Source: Mageeibacillus sp. UBA5770 (GTDB taxonomy: Bacteria > Bacillota_A > Clostridia > Saccharofermentanales > Saccharofermentanaceae). From it: DNA of 5,012 nt. Positions 1 through 5,012 of this stretch are shown here, one piece after another. Within the stretch, counting starts at the first letter, position 1. Every line of letters starts with the position of its first letter. The position numbers and the translations under genes are program-made. The notes under the pieces were generated by a model, which saw only the letters and a program-made list of their open reading frames with translations, was not told the origin of the DNA and did no database searches. Where the stretch lies: positions 212 to 5,223 of the forward strand of contig DIEQ01000025.1 in assembly GCA_002418705.1 (NCBI GenBank), given 5' to 3'.

Positions 1-37
1 CGATTCCGCCTTTGCCGTAAATGGCCACCTTTCTCAT
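1..37 (-). CDS. nifH: Nitrogenase iron protein NifH, 5' end only
   Basis: Only the first 12 codons are present; the gene leaves the window at base 1. They read MRKVAIYGKGGI, the N-terminus of the NifH family, and enter the P-loop GKGGIGKS that binds MgATP. NifH is the cytoplasmic homodimeric [4Fe-4S] protein that passes electrons to the MoFe protein with ATP hydrolysis. The ATG at 37-35 is supported by AGGAG (50-46) with an 8-nt spacer. The gene follows nifA on the same strand and has a sigma-54-type promoter about 110-130 bp upstream, which strongly favours nifH. Relatives with similar N-termini (vnfH, anfH, bchL/chlL, cfbC) cannot be fully excluded from 12 residues, but the nifA neighbour and promoter make them less likely. 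Confidence 0.85.
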   Translation of the reverse strand, partial: MRKVAIYGKGGI

Positions 38-45
38 AGTTCTTT

Positions 46-50
46 CTCCT
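46..50 (-). promoter_or_regulatory. Ribosome binding site of nifH
   Basis: AGGAG on the minus strand, 8 nt before the ATG at 37. It is a strong Shine-Dalgarno match and fixes the nifH start. Confidence 0.75.
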
Positions 51-71
51 AACAATTTTTTCGTTAACATT

Positions 72-89
72 AAAAACATTGATGTTTTT
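72..89. repeat. 18-bp perfect inverted repeat in the nifH leader
   Basis: AAAAACAT-TG-ATGTTTTT: 8-bp arms around a 2-bp centre. It lies 35 bp upstream of the nifH ATG, inside the predicted transcript. As RNA it could form an A/U-rich hairpin with a 4-nt loop. It could also be a protein-binding site. The arms are low complexity, so chance is possible. Confidence 0.4.
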
Positions 90-116
90 CTTCGCCCCCA
101 TTCGTGACAAACGAAG
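90..116 (-). other. Possible alternative stems in the nifH leader
   Basis: Two short inverted repeats share bases. TTCGT (101-105) can pair with ACGAA (111-115) over a 5-nt loop, or CTTCG (90-94) can pair with CGAAG (112-116). They cannot form together because both use 112-115. They lie in the predicted nifH 5' leader, before the 18-bp inverted repeat at 72-89. The stems are only 5 bp, so this is weak evidence of structure. Confidence 0.2.
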
Positions 117-149
117 CAAACATTCAAACCTGCAATAGACAATTATTAA

Positions 150-165
150 AACAACCGGCGTGCCA
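150..165 (-). promoter_or_regulatory. Sigma-54 (-24/-12) promoter of nifH
   Basis: The minus strand reads TGGCACGCCGGTTGTT. It matches the sigma-54 consensus TGGCACG-N4-TTGCW at every specified base except the C of the -12 GC, which is T here. The -24 GG and the spacing are correct. Transcription would start near 138 and give a leader of about 100 nt before nifH. RpoN promoters activated by NifA are the established arrangement for nifHDK, and nifA is the next gene upstream. Confidence 0.75.
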
Positions 166-307
166 CAGCAGAGAAGGTGCGAGAATTATTTCCTGAATGT
201 GCTTTCCAATATTATACGAAAGCCGCTTCTCATACAAAAAATCAATGGTTTTGCCTGCGATATTCTGAGGAAAATTTCAAATGATTTCATGTGATTGAGA
301 AATATGA

Positions 308-321
308 TTGTTCGCGAACAA
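308..321. repeat. 14-bp perfect palindrome, possible operator
   Basis: TTGTTCGCGAACAA is fully self-complementary. It lies about 170-180 bp upstream of the predicted nifH transcription start, a usual distance for an enhancer-binding activator. It contains TGT-N6-ACA, not the NifA spacing of N10, so the bound protein is unknown. Confidence 0.4.
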
Positions 322-401
322 CAGATGATTCGAGAAAAAAATGTAACGATTTGCTGTTGTGATCGATTCGCATCGCTACAAAGAGATATAAATTTCTATT
401 T

Positions 402-415
402 TGTAAGGGCTTACA
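402..415. repeat. 14-bp inverted repeat TGTAAG-N2-CTTACA
   Basis: Perfect 6-bp arms around GG, giving a TGT-N8-ACA frame. A second, less symmetrical TGT-N8-ACA (TGTCACTAAAAACA) lies at 462-475, exactly 60 bp away. Both are between nifA and nifH and could be binding sites for a dimeric regulator. The function is a guess. Confidence 0.3.
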
Positions 416-570
416 GAAACACTAACAGATTTGTCTCTTTATTTCTGAAAATGGAAATATTTGTCACTAAAAACAGCATACACTGTTGCTGAACTATAGG
501 GAAAGAGAGTGTTCAGGCGATTGGTTGCTCTGGCAACAATAAAATCAGGACGCAACGTCTTTATGCCGTA

Positions 571-2142
571 TTATGAACCATGACGTTTGGATTTGAAATA
601 TTTCTTGTAATCAATGTTCAGTTTTTTGATTTTATATCTCAGCATCCGTTGAGTTATCCCCAGTTCGTCTGCAGCTTTACTGATTTTTCCGTTGTTTCGT
701 TTCAACCCATCAATGATTACATCGCGTTCCAGTAAATTCAACTGGCCCTTTAACTGTCCGGGCATCGAAATATCCGTATGTGTCGGAGTTTGCAATGTAG
801 CCGGCAGATGATAGCCGTGAATGACACCATCGTCGCTTAGCAGAATCGCATGTTCAATGCAGTTTTCCAATTCCCGAACATTGCCCGGCCAGTGATATGA
901 CATCATCATATTGATGGCTGCCGTACTGATTCGATGTACTTCTTTGCCCATGTGTTTTGAAATATCTTCGACAAAACGATCCGACAATAACAGAATATCA
1001 TCTTTTCGCTCACGCAGCGGCGGCAGATGAATTGGAAATACATTAATACGATAATAAAAATCAGAGCGAAACGTATAATCGCTGACCAAATCTTCAAGAT
1101 TCCGGTTTGTCGCAGCAATAATCCGAACATCAGTTTTTATCGTCTTGTTGCTGCCAACTCGTTGAAATTCTTTTTCCTGCAGAATCCGCAGAAGTTTGAC
1201 CTGAATGGTTGGTGAAAAATCGCCGATTTCGTCAAGAAACAGCGTTCCGTTGTGAGCCTCTTCGAGTCGGCCAGCGCGGGCCTGAATTGCCCCTGTAAAG
1301 GCACCTTTCTCATGTCCAAATAACTCGCTTTCCAAAAGGCTCTCATTCAACGCTGCACAATTGACTTTGACAAATGTATTTTTGCTTCGTAAGCTCGAAT
1401 AATGGATAGCAGACGCTACCAACTCCTTACCGGTTCCTGTCTCGCCGCGAATCAAGACGGTGCTGTCAGTGCCGGCGACCTGCTGGATTTTCCGATAAAC
1501 CGAACGCATCGAGTTGGAATTGCCGATAATATTTTCCGGCCGAAACTGCTCACGCAAAGCATCTCGCAAACACAGGTTTTCTTCCGTCAGGCGTTGCTTT
1601 TCCTGAAGTGCCTTTTGTCGATTCTTAACATCATTGGATATCATTGCCGCCACGGTACTTAGCAGGCGTTGTGTTTCTTTGAGGTTTTCCATATTAACAT
1701 AAGGGGTATCGGTCGCAAGCGTTCCGACGATTTCGCTGCCCATAGAGATTGGCACACAGATAAAGCTGAATTCATGTGTGATTTCCTTTTGGCGGGGATG
1801 GATTCGGCTGCGAAACTCCGGCTCGTCCGCAATACGCTGGATAATAACCGGTTGGCCGGTCTCCAGAACTTTTCCGGTAATTCCCTCGCCGCGACGATAC
1901 CGAATCTGTTCTGTCTCAGACTGAGTACCATTATTCTCCGTAGCCTCCACAACGAGTTCGCTGCCGTCTCTGCTCGACAGCATAACCACGGTCCGGCACA
2001 TACCTGTATTTTCGCTCAGGACATCCAGTACTTCATGTAGCATTTGCTGTTGTCCAAAGCTTTTACTGATGACCTGGGTAATCGAATATAGGGCATTTAA
2101 TTGGTTCAAATGCCGATTTTGATTTGATATTACATTATTCAT
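571..2142 (-). CDS. nifA: Nif-specific sigma-54 activator NifA
   Basis: A 523-residue enhancer-binding protein that activates RNA polymerase-sigma-54 at nif promoters. Domains: an N-terminal GAF sensor (about 15-170); a charged linker helix (about 172-200); the AAA+ domain (about 205-435) with Walker A GETGTGKE (233-240), the sigma-54-contacting GAFTGA loop (280-285), Walker B LFLDEIG (301-307), the arginine-rich FRSDFYYRINVFPI segment (358-371) and WPGNVREL (418-425); and a C-terminal Fis-type helix-turn-helix (about 468-512). Length and order fit NifA, and nifH lies directly downstream. The linker at 440-467 has no cysteines, unlike the oxygen-sensitive NifA of rhizobia. The ATG at 2142 has a weak GGAA 8 nt upstream. 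Other GAF-type activators are possible in principle, but the nifH neighbour argues for NifA. Confidence 0.87.
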   Translation of the reverse strand: MNNVISNQNRHLNQLNALYSITQVISKSFGQQQMLHEVLDVLSENTGMCRTVVMLSSRDGSELVVEATENNGTQSETEQIRYRRGEGITGKVLETGQPVIIQRIADEPEFRSRIHPRQKEITHEFSFICVPISMGSEIVGTLATDTPYVNMENLKETQRLLSTVAAMISNDVKNRQKALQEKQRLTEENLCLRDALREQFRPENIIGNSNSMRSVYRKIQQVAGTDSTVLIRGETGTGKELVASAIHYSSLRSKNTFVKVNCAALNESLLESELFGHEKGAFTGAIQARAGRLEEAHNGTLFLDEIGDFSPTIQVKLLRILQEKEFQRVGSNKTIKTDVRIIAATNRNLEDLVSDYTFRSDFYYRINVFPIHLPPLRERKDDILLLSDRFVEDISKHMGKEVHRISTAAINMMMSYHWPGNVRELENCIEHAILLSDDGVIHGYHLPATLQTPTHTDISMPGQLKGQLNLLERDVIIDGLKRNNGKISKAADELGITQRMLRYKIKKLNIDYKKYFKSKRHGS

Positions 2143-2172
2143 TTATACATTTCCGTAGATGCTATTTTTCAA

Positions 2173-2190
2173 CTCTACAAATATGTAGAG
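2173..2190. promoter_or_regulatory. Inverted repeat upstream of nifA, candidate operator
   Basis: CTCTACA-AATA-TGTAGAG has perfect 7-bp arms and a 4-bp spacer, 30-48 bp before the nifA ATG. A related GTAGA half-site lies at 2155-2159. The symmetry suits a dimeric regulator or a leader hairpin. A TTGAAA hexamer (2172-2167) directly follows it on the minus strand, but the paired TGTATA would place the start at the ATG, so I do not call a promoter there. Confidence 0.45.
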
Positions 2191-2196
2191 ACCGAC

Positions 2197-2213
2197 ACCT
2201 GTAACCTGTAACC
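2197..2213. repeat. Tandem 7-bp repeat upstream of nifA
   Basis: ACCTGTA occurs twice in tandem (2197-2203 and 2204-2210), followed by a partial third copy ACC (2211-2213). It is 7 bp from the inverted repeat at 2173-2190. It may be part of a regulatory site or a slippage product. Confidence 0.35.
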
Positions 2214-2227
2214 CTTACATTCACACC

Positions 2228-2255
2228 ATATTAAATATAACGCATTTCAAAACAA
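2228..2255 (-). promoter_or_regulatory. Possible sigma-70 promoter of nifA
   Basis: The minus strand has TTGTTT (2255-2250), a 16-bp spacer and TAATAT (2233-2228) in AT-rich sequence. It would give a leader of roughly 80 nt that carries the repeats at 2173-2213. Such matches are common by chance in AT-rich DNA. Confidence 0.3.
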
Positions 2256-2315
2256 GCATTTAGAGTGATTTCGTGTATCCAGTTCCAGATAAACAACTTA
2301 CGATGAAGAACAATA

Positions 2316-2331
2316 TGCTATAACTGTGCCA
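2316..2331 (-). promoter_or_regulatory. Sigma-54-like (-24/-12) site facing nifA
   Basis: The minus strand reads TGGCACAGTTATAGCA. It keeps the invariant GG and GC with correct spacing and has two mismatches to TGGCACG-N4-TTGCW. It points to nifA, about 175-190 bp before the start codon, and overlaps the stop codon of the integrase remnant. A sigma-54 promoter would fit nifA under NtrC or self-control. I see no activator site that proves it. Confidence 0.4.
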
Positions 2332-2698
2332 GTACTATGTGGAAACAGTATAGCCAATTACCAACCGGCAATTGTTCCACAGCTTGACGCAGCACAGGAT
2401 CGACATTGGTGTATACTTTGTTTGTGAGGTTTGGGGAGGAGTGTTCCAAGAGTCTTTGAGTGACAGCAGTTCAGACCCCATTTTGAGCCAATAAGGAGCA
2501 GAAAGTTTTTCGAAGGTCATGGAATTTCAAATCAGCAAGTCCCGCAACCTCGCAAATCTTACACCATTTCCGATGGTTGAATTTAGTGCGAAACAATTTC
2601 TCCTGACCGACATCCAGACTGCAAACGTATTTTGAAAGCTTAGCCATAATTTCTGCTGATACAGGGCGCGAACACACCCGAATGCGCCTGACCGAGAA
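2318..2698 (-). pseudogene. Tyrosine recombinase/integrase, C-terminal remnant
   Basis: This frame encodes about the last 125 residues of a phage-type integrase, broken by one in-frame TGA at 2473-2471. Before the stop it carries FHDLRKTFCSLLAQNGV, with the H-x-x-R box of the active site. After it the same frame continues TAVTQRLLEHSSPNLTNKVYT, with the second conserved His and the likely nucleophile Tyr, and ends at TAG (2320-2318). Intact family members are roughly 300-400 residues. The N-terminal core-binding domain and first catalytic Arg are missing, and an in-frame TAG (2701-2699) bounds the remnant upstream. The SGNH gene ends 98 bp further upstream, so no room remains for the rest. 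The product would be inactive as a recombinase. Confidence 0.8.
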
Positions 2699-2798
2699 CT
2701 ACAACCCACTCTGTTGTTGTTCTCAACATATTTCATGCGTATGCTGACCGATAAATCACTAACCTGCGGCTTAGTTGTCAGTATTGAATCGGTCGTGA

Positions 2799-3593
2799 CT
2801 ATTTGCCCGCCATTAGTTTTTCCAGTGTCGGAGTTATCGAATCGCCCCAAATCCGATAACCCTTTTCATTCGGATGCAGCAGATCGGGCATTATTTCGGT
2901 TGTCAGTACTCCCTTGTCGTCAAGAAAGGCTTTATTAATATCTAGGTAGATGATGTTTTTACCATCCGCCAGCTTTGAGGCCAACTGGCTGGCTTTGTCA
3001 TTTTTAGCCCATTGAGGATTGTATGTAGCCCCTGTTTTTGCATCGCGATGTTCCTGGGTGCCGCGAGGGAAGATCGCCAGAATGAGCACCTTTGTCTTTG
3101 GTAATTCTGTGCGGAGTTTGCAGACGATCGCTGCAATACCCTCGGCGATCTCTTCGGCAGTGTTATCGTTATCGCTGGAATTATTTGTGCCGATCATAAT
3201 CATGGCAACTTTAGGGTGAATACCGTCGATATTGCCATTATCCAGCCGCCAAAGGACGTGCTGGGTGCGGTCGCCGCCAAAGCCGGCATTTACCGTATTC
3301 CACTTACCGAAATACTTTTCCCACAGGGCCGGCTGGCCGTCCCATCCGTGTGTGATGGAATCCCCCAGCAGAAGCAGATCGACGTTGCCCTTCTTGACCT
3401 GTTCATTGACAGAAGCCTGACGCTTTGTCCACCAGTCATAACCACGCGGAGCCGGTTGAATCGCCGAATTTTTCGATACGGTCAATTGCGCATTTACCTG
3501 TTTACAGGTCCATTTCGGACCGCTGCACCCCGACAGTACAAATCCCACTGCACAAACTACAACTGCTAACCACAGAGTCCACCGTTTATTCAT
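2799..3593 (-). CDS. SGNH/GDSL-family lipoprotein hydrolase
   Basis: A 264-residue probable esterase anchored in the membrane. The N-terminus is a lipoprotein signal: KR, a hydrophobic stretch (5-20) and lipobox LSGC, with Cys23 as lipidation site. The SGNH blocks are in order: GDSITHGW (77-84) with nucleophile Ser79; NAGFGGD (102-108) with oxyanion Gly; GTNN (135-138) with Asn137; and DLLHP (237-241) with Asp237 and His240. GFGGDRTQHVLWRL resembles the platelet-activating-factor acetylhydrolase-like branch, whose bacterial members often deacylate carbohydrates. The substrate is unknown. The ATG has AAAGGA 8 nt upstream. Its GH27 and pseudopilin neighbours suggest surface glycan breakdown. 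No convincing terminator follows; the bulged hairpin at 2759-2774 lacks a T-run. Confidence 0.85.
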   Translation of the reverse strand: MNKRWTLWLAVVVCAVGFVLSGCSGPKWTCKQVNAQLTVSKNSAIQPAPRGYDWWTKRQASVNEQVKKGNVDLLLLGDSITHGWDGQPALWEKYFGKWNTVNAGFGGDRTQHVLWRLDNGNIDGIHPKVAMIMIGTNNSSDNDNTAEEIAEGIAAIVCKLRTELPKTKVLILAIFPRGTQEHRDAKTGATYNPQWAKNDKASQLASKLADGKNIIYLDINKAFLDDKGVLTTEIMPDLLHPNEKGYRIWGDSITPTLEKLMAGK

Positions 3594-3805
3594 TTTTGCA
3601 ATCCTTTCTGATTTGTAACAACAGTGCTTGATAATTTTAGAGAAATATTATAAGCGTTCCGGCATTTTCTTTAATTTAATGGTTGGCAAGCATGATGCAA
3701 ATATTCAATAATACCCCCTCCAAGCGACAGGTCGCACAGACCGTCAGCATACGTTTTACACTTTTCCCGGATGAGGTATCAATAATACCACCTGCCCGCC
3801 TTATT
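3594..3805. other. Intergenic gap with direct repeat
   Basis: This 212-bp gap between the pseudopilin and SGNH genes contains no credible gene. It carries two direct copies of TCAATAATACC (3705-3715 and 3779-3789), whose similarity extends to 15 of 17 bases, 74 bp apart. The second copy is also half of a small hairpin GGTAT/ATACC (3775-3789) shortly after the pseudopilin stop, without a T-run. Its low end has the SGNH ribosome site AAAGGA (3607-3602). Confidence 0.5.
3647..3675 (-). promoter_or_regulatory. Candidate promoter of the SGNH lipoprotein gene
   Basis: The minus strand has a perfect -10 hexamer TATAAT (3652-3647) in the context CTTATAATA, about 54 bp before the ATG. The -35 region is poor: ATTAAA (3675-3670) at 17 bp is the best fit. 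It suggests the SGNH gene can be transcribed separately from the pseudopilin gene. Confidence 0.4.
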
Positions 3806-4558
3806 TTAGTTGCTCTGGATACGGACATCACTGCGTGGTACAAAGTTCCGATGCCACTTCAGTGTCCACAGCTCTTCAAGAGAAATACCCACCGCGCTGC
3901 CATCCATGAAGACCACATTGGTCTGCTCACCGTGCCGGTTGGTCAGATACCGATCCATCTGATTGGTGGAGGTGTGCGACGGCGGGCCGCCGCCGCCTTT
4001 ATTCAGATCCAGTCCGCTGCTGGGACCATAAGTACTGCTGTATGGCCAAGCATCCACCCAGATACCATCTGCAAATGACGGCGTCACATGCAGCGACCGG
4101 ATATCGGTTATTTTATTGTATGCCAATCCATCCGACAGACCCGGAAAGACATTGGTTTCGCTGTAGAGCCAGCCGTTGTAGCAGTAGCTTCCGTGCTCCG
4201 GCTTAGTCAGCACACCGGAGGTAAAACACCACGTTTCCGTCGCTGTCCCCGCACTATATGTTTCCGGTTCCAGATACTTCGTCCGCGGGCATTTTCGCGT
4301 CTTATCCAGCTCGCCGATATAGGGCGAAAGAAGACTGAGATAGACCGTACTGCCGCTGTAGGAATACAGGGTCTGATTGTTTTCTTCTGCATATGCCAGA
4401 ACCGCAATCTGAAGCTGTTTGCAATTTGTGCGACAGGTCATAAACTGAGCCTGCATCTTGACCTTGCGCAAAGCCGGCATCGTAATACTCAGTAACAGGG
4501 CTATGATCGCTATAACCACCAGCAGCTCAATCAATGTAAACGCCTTGCGTTTTGACAT
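3806..4558 (-). CDS. Pseudopilin-like protein with H-X9-DG motif
   Basis: A 250-residue protein with a type IV/type II secretion pseudopilin N-terminus: KRKA-FTLIELLVVIAIIALLLS. Prepilin peptidase would cut between Ala6 and Phe7, leaving Glu at +5 (Glu11) and a membrane helix (about 7-29). The rest is an exported globular domain with several Cys (42, 46, 90, 111, 126). The C-terminal part has the H-X9-DG motif (His209, Asp219-Gly220) followed by LWTLKWHR (230-237), a signature of large pseudopilin-like families in Planctomycetota, Lentisphaerota and Verrucomicrobiota. The role of these proteins is unclear. The ATG at 4558 has AAAGGA 7 nt upstream. It starts 50 bp after the GH27 stop, so the two probably share a transcript. 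Confidence 0.85.
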   Translation of the reverse strand: MSKRKAFTLIELLVVIAIIALLLSITMPALRKVKMQAQFMTCRTNCKQLQIAVLAYAEENNQTLYSYSGSTVYLSLLSPYIGELDKTRKCPRTKYLEPETYSAGTATETWCFTSGVLTKPEHGSYCYNGWLYSETNVFPGLSDGLAYNKITDIRSLHVTPSFADGIWVDAWPYSSTYGPSSGLDLNKGGGGPPSHTSTNQMDRYLTNRHGEQTNVVFMDGSAVGISLEELWTLKWHRNFVPRSDVRIQSN

Positions 4559-4608
4559 CGTTTTGTCCTTTACAATTTCAAGTTTCCTTATTTATTGCAC
4601 TGCCATAC

Positions 4609-5012
4609 CTATGGCTTTACTTGAGAGAATCGCAACACTCGTGTTTCATGGGACTGAACTTCCAGCGACAGACTCTGATCGTAGACCCCAATATCCGCTT
4701 TCGTCCACAGATCACGCACCCGGTATGTCCCTTGCACCAGAATATCACGAAAGGTCACATCAAACATTGCCGTATTATCACCCAGATTCAGCAAACCGAT
4801 AACCACATCACCGTTCTTTATCGGTTTTTTCCATACCTCGTACCCAGCCATCTTTTTAACCCGCCAGGCAGGAACTCCTAATTCATCCTGATTCACAGCA
4901 ATCAGTTCAGAATTTAACAGTATTTCTTTGGTGAACGTATCCATTGTCCGTATATCATTGCACGCCAACAATGGGGCCGCCAGCAAACACCACAGGCTAA
5001 ACTGCGATCGGT
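4609..5012 (-). CDS. Alpha-galactosidase, GH27 family, C-terminal part
   Basis: The last 134 complete codons of a gene that continues beyond the right edge; no start is visible. The protein begins with RSQFSLWCLLAAPLLACND, the end of the GH27 (beta/alpha)8 barrel, then TKEILLNSELIAVNQDELG, also typical of the family. An all-beta C-terminal domain follows, with EVWKKPIKNGDVVIGLLNLG and YRVRDLWTKADIG. GH27 enzymes remove terminal alpha-galactose from oligo- and polysaccharides with retention; the two catalytic Asp lie in the missing part. Family members usually have G or S where this one has Cys in LLACND. The upstream signal peptide cannot be seen, so location is unknown. Alpha-N-acetylgalactosaminidase, in the same family, is possible. 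It ends at TAG (4611-4609). Confidence 0.88.
   Translation of the reverse strand, partial: RSQFSLWCLLAAPLLACNDIRTMDTFTKEILLNSELIAVNQDELGVPAWRVKKMAGYEVWKKPIKNGDVVIGLLNLGDNTAMFDVTFRDILVQGTYRVRDLWTKADIGVYDQSLSLEVQSHETRVLRFSQVKP

Larger units (their letters stand above)
38..570. other. Long AT-rich nifA-nifH intergenic region
   Basis: This 533-bp stretch holds the nifH ribosome site, leader and sigma-54 promoter, and no credible gene. The only open frame of note (plus strand, 295-492) starts at TTG, has no ribosome site and resembles nothing I know. Checking each TGT triplet found no exact NifA enhancer TGT-N10-ACA. An IHF-like sequence lies at 240-252 (AATCAA-N4-TTT, one mismatch to WATCAA-N4-TTR), in the expected place between enhancer and promoter. 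Palindromes lie at 308-321 and 402-415. Just after nifA, two weak hairpins (GTTGC/GCAAC at 524-537 and GACG/CGTC near 549-559) lack a clear T-run, so no intrinsic terminator can be called. Confidence 0.6.

Noticed and set aside
295..492. Small plus-strand open frame between nifA and nifH
   Set aside because: It starts at TTG, has no ribosome site, has an odd composition (CCC, many aromatic residues), resembles no family I know, and lies in regulatory DNA.
524..559. Intrinsic terminator after nifA
   Set aside because: The hairpins GTTGC/GCAAC and GACG/CGTC are short and neither is followed by a run of T on the minus strand.
1749..1770. Plus-strand TGGCACA resembling a sigma-54 promoter inside nifA
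   Set aside because: No GC is found at the -12 spacing, and it lies antisense inside coding sequence.
2471..2473. Recoding of TGA as an amino acid in the integrase frame
   Set aside because: The recognised genes in the window end at TAA or TAG and use no in-frame TGA. The integrase also lacks its N-terminal half, so simple gene decay explains the stop.
2759..2774. Terminator after the SGNH gene
   Set aside because: The stem (CTAA-CC/GG-TTAG with a bulged G) is weak and lacks a T-run.
2527..2850. Minus-strand open frame overlapping the integrase remnant and the SGNH gene end
   Set aside because: It runs out of frame across the integrase homology and the SGNH 3' end and has no recognisable motif; it is a frame shadow.
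3683..4078. Plus-strand open frame opposite the pseudopilin gene
   Set aside because: It is antisense to well-supported coding sequence (H-X9-DG region) and shows no family motif.

Overview
The window looks like a chromosomal piece from a nitrogen-fixing bacterium of the PVC group, most likely an anaerobic planctomycete (Phycisphaerae-like) or a lentisphaerote. This placement is inference. It rests on a pseudopilin with an H-X9-DG motif and an LWTLKWHR ending, on the neighbouring secreted carbohydrate-active genes, and on an integrase tail of a type I associate with these phyla. All recognisable genes lie on the minus strand, so transcription runs from high to low coordinates.

In transcription order the layout is as follows. 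The 3' end of a GH27 alpha-galactosidase gene enters from the right edge (5012-4609). A pseudopilin-like H-X9-DG protein follows (4558-3806) after a 50-bp gap. Then comes a 212-bp gap with a short direct repeat and a candidate promoter, and an SGNH/GDSL lipoprotein hydrolase (3593-2799). Next is a decayed C-terminal remnant of a tyrosine recombinase (2698-2318) with an in-frame TGA. After it comes a regulatory stretch with inverted and tandem repeats, then nifA (2142-571), the sigma-54 activator of nitrogen-fixation genes. A 533-bp non-coding region with a good -24/-12 promoter follows. The first 12 codons of nifH, the nitrogenase iron protein, run off the left edge (37-1).

The window therefore spans a junction between two modules. 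On the right is a polysaccharide-degradation and cell-surface set. On the left is the beginning of a nif cluster in which NifA probably activates nifH from the sigma-54 promoter at 165-150. The integrase remnant sits exactly at the junction and suggests past mobile-element activity, possibly connected with acquisition of the nif genes. A second -24/-12-like site overlaps the end of the integrase remnant and points at nifA, so nifA may itself be sigma-54 dependent.

I see no CRISPR array, tRNA, rRNA or complete mobile element. I see no clearly new biological system. The most interesting points are regulatory: no canonical TGT-N10-ACA NifA site upstream of nifH, several other palindromes, and a promoter-like site embedded in the integrase relic.
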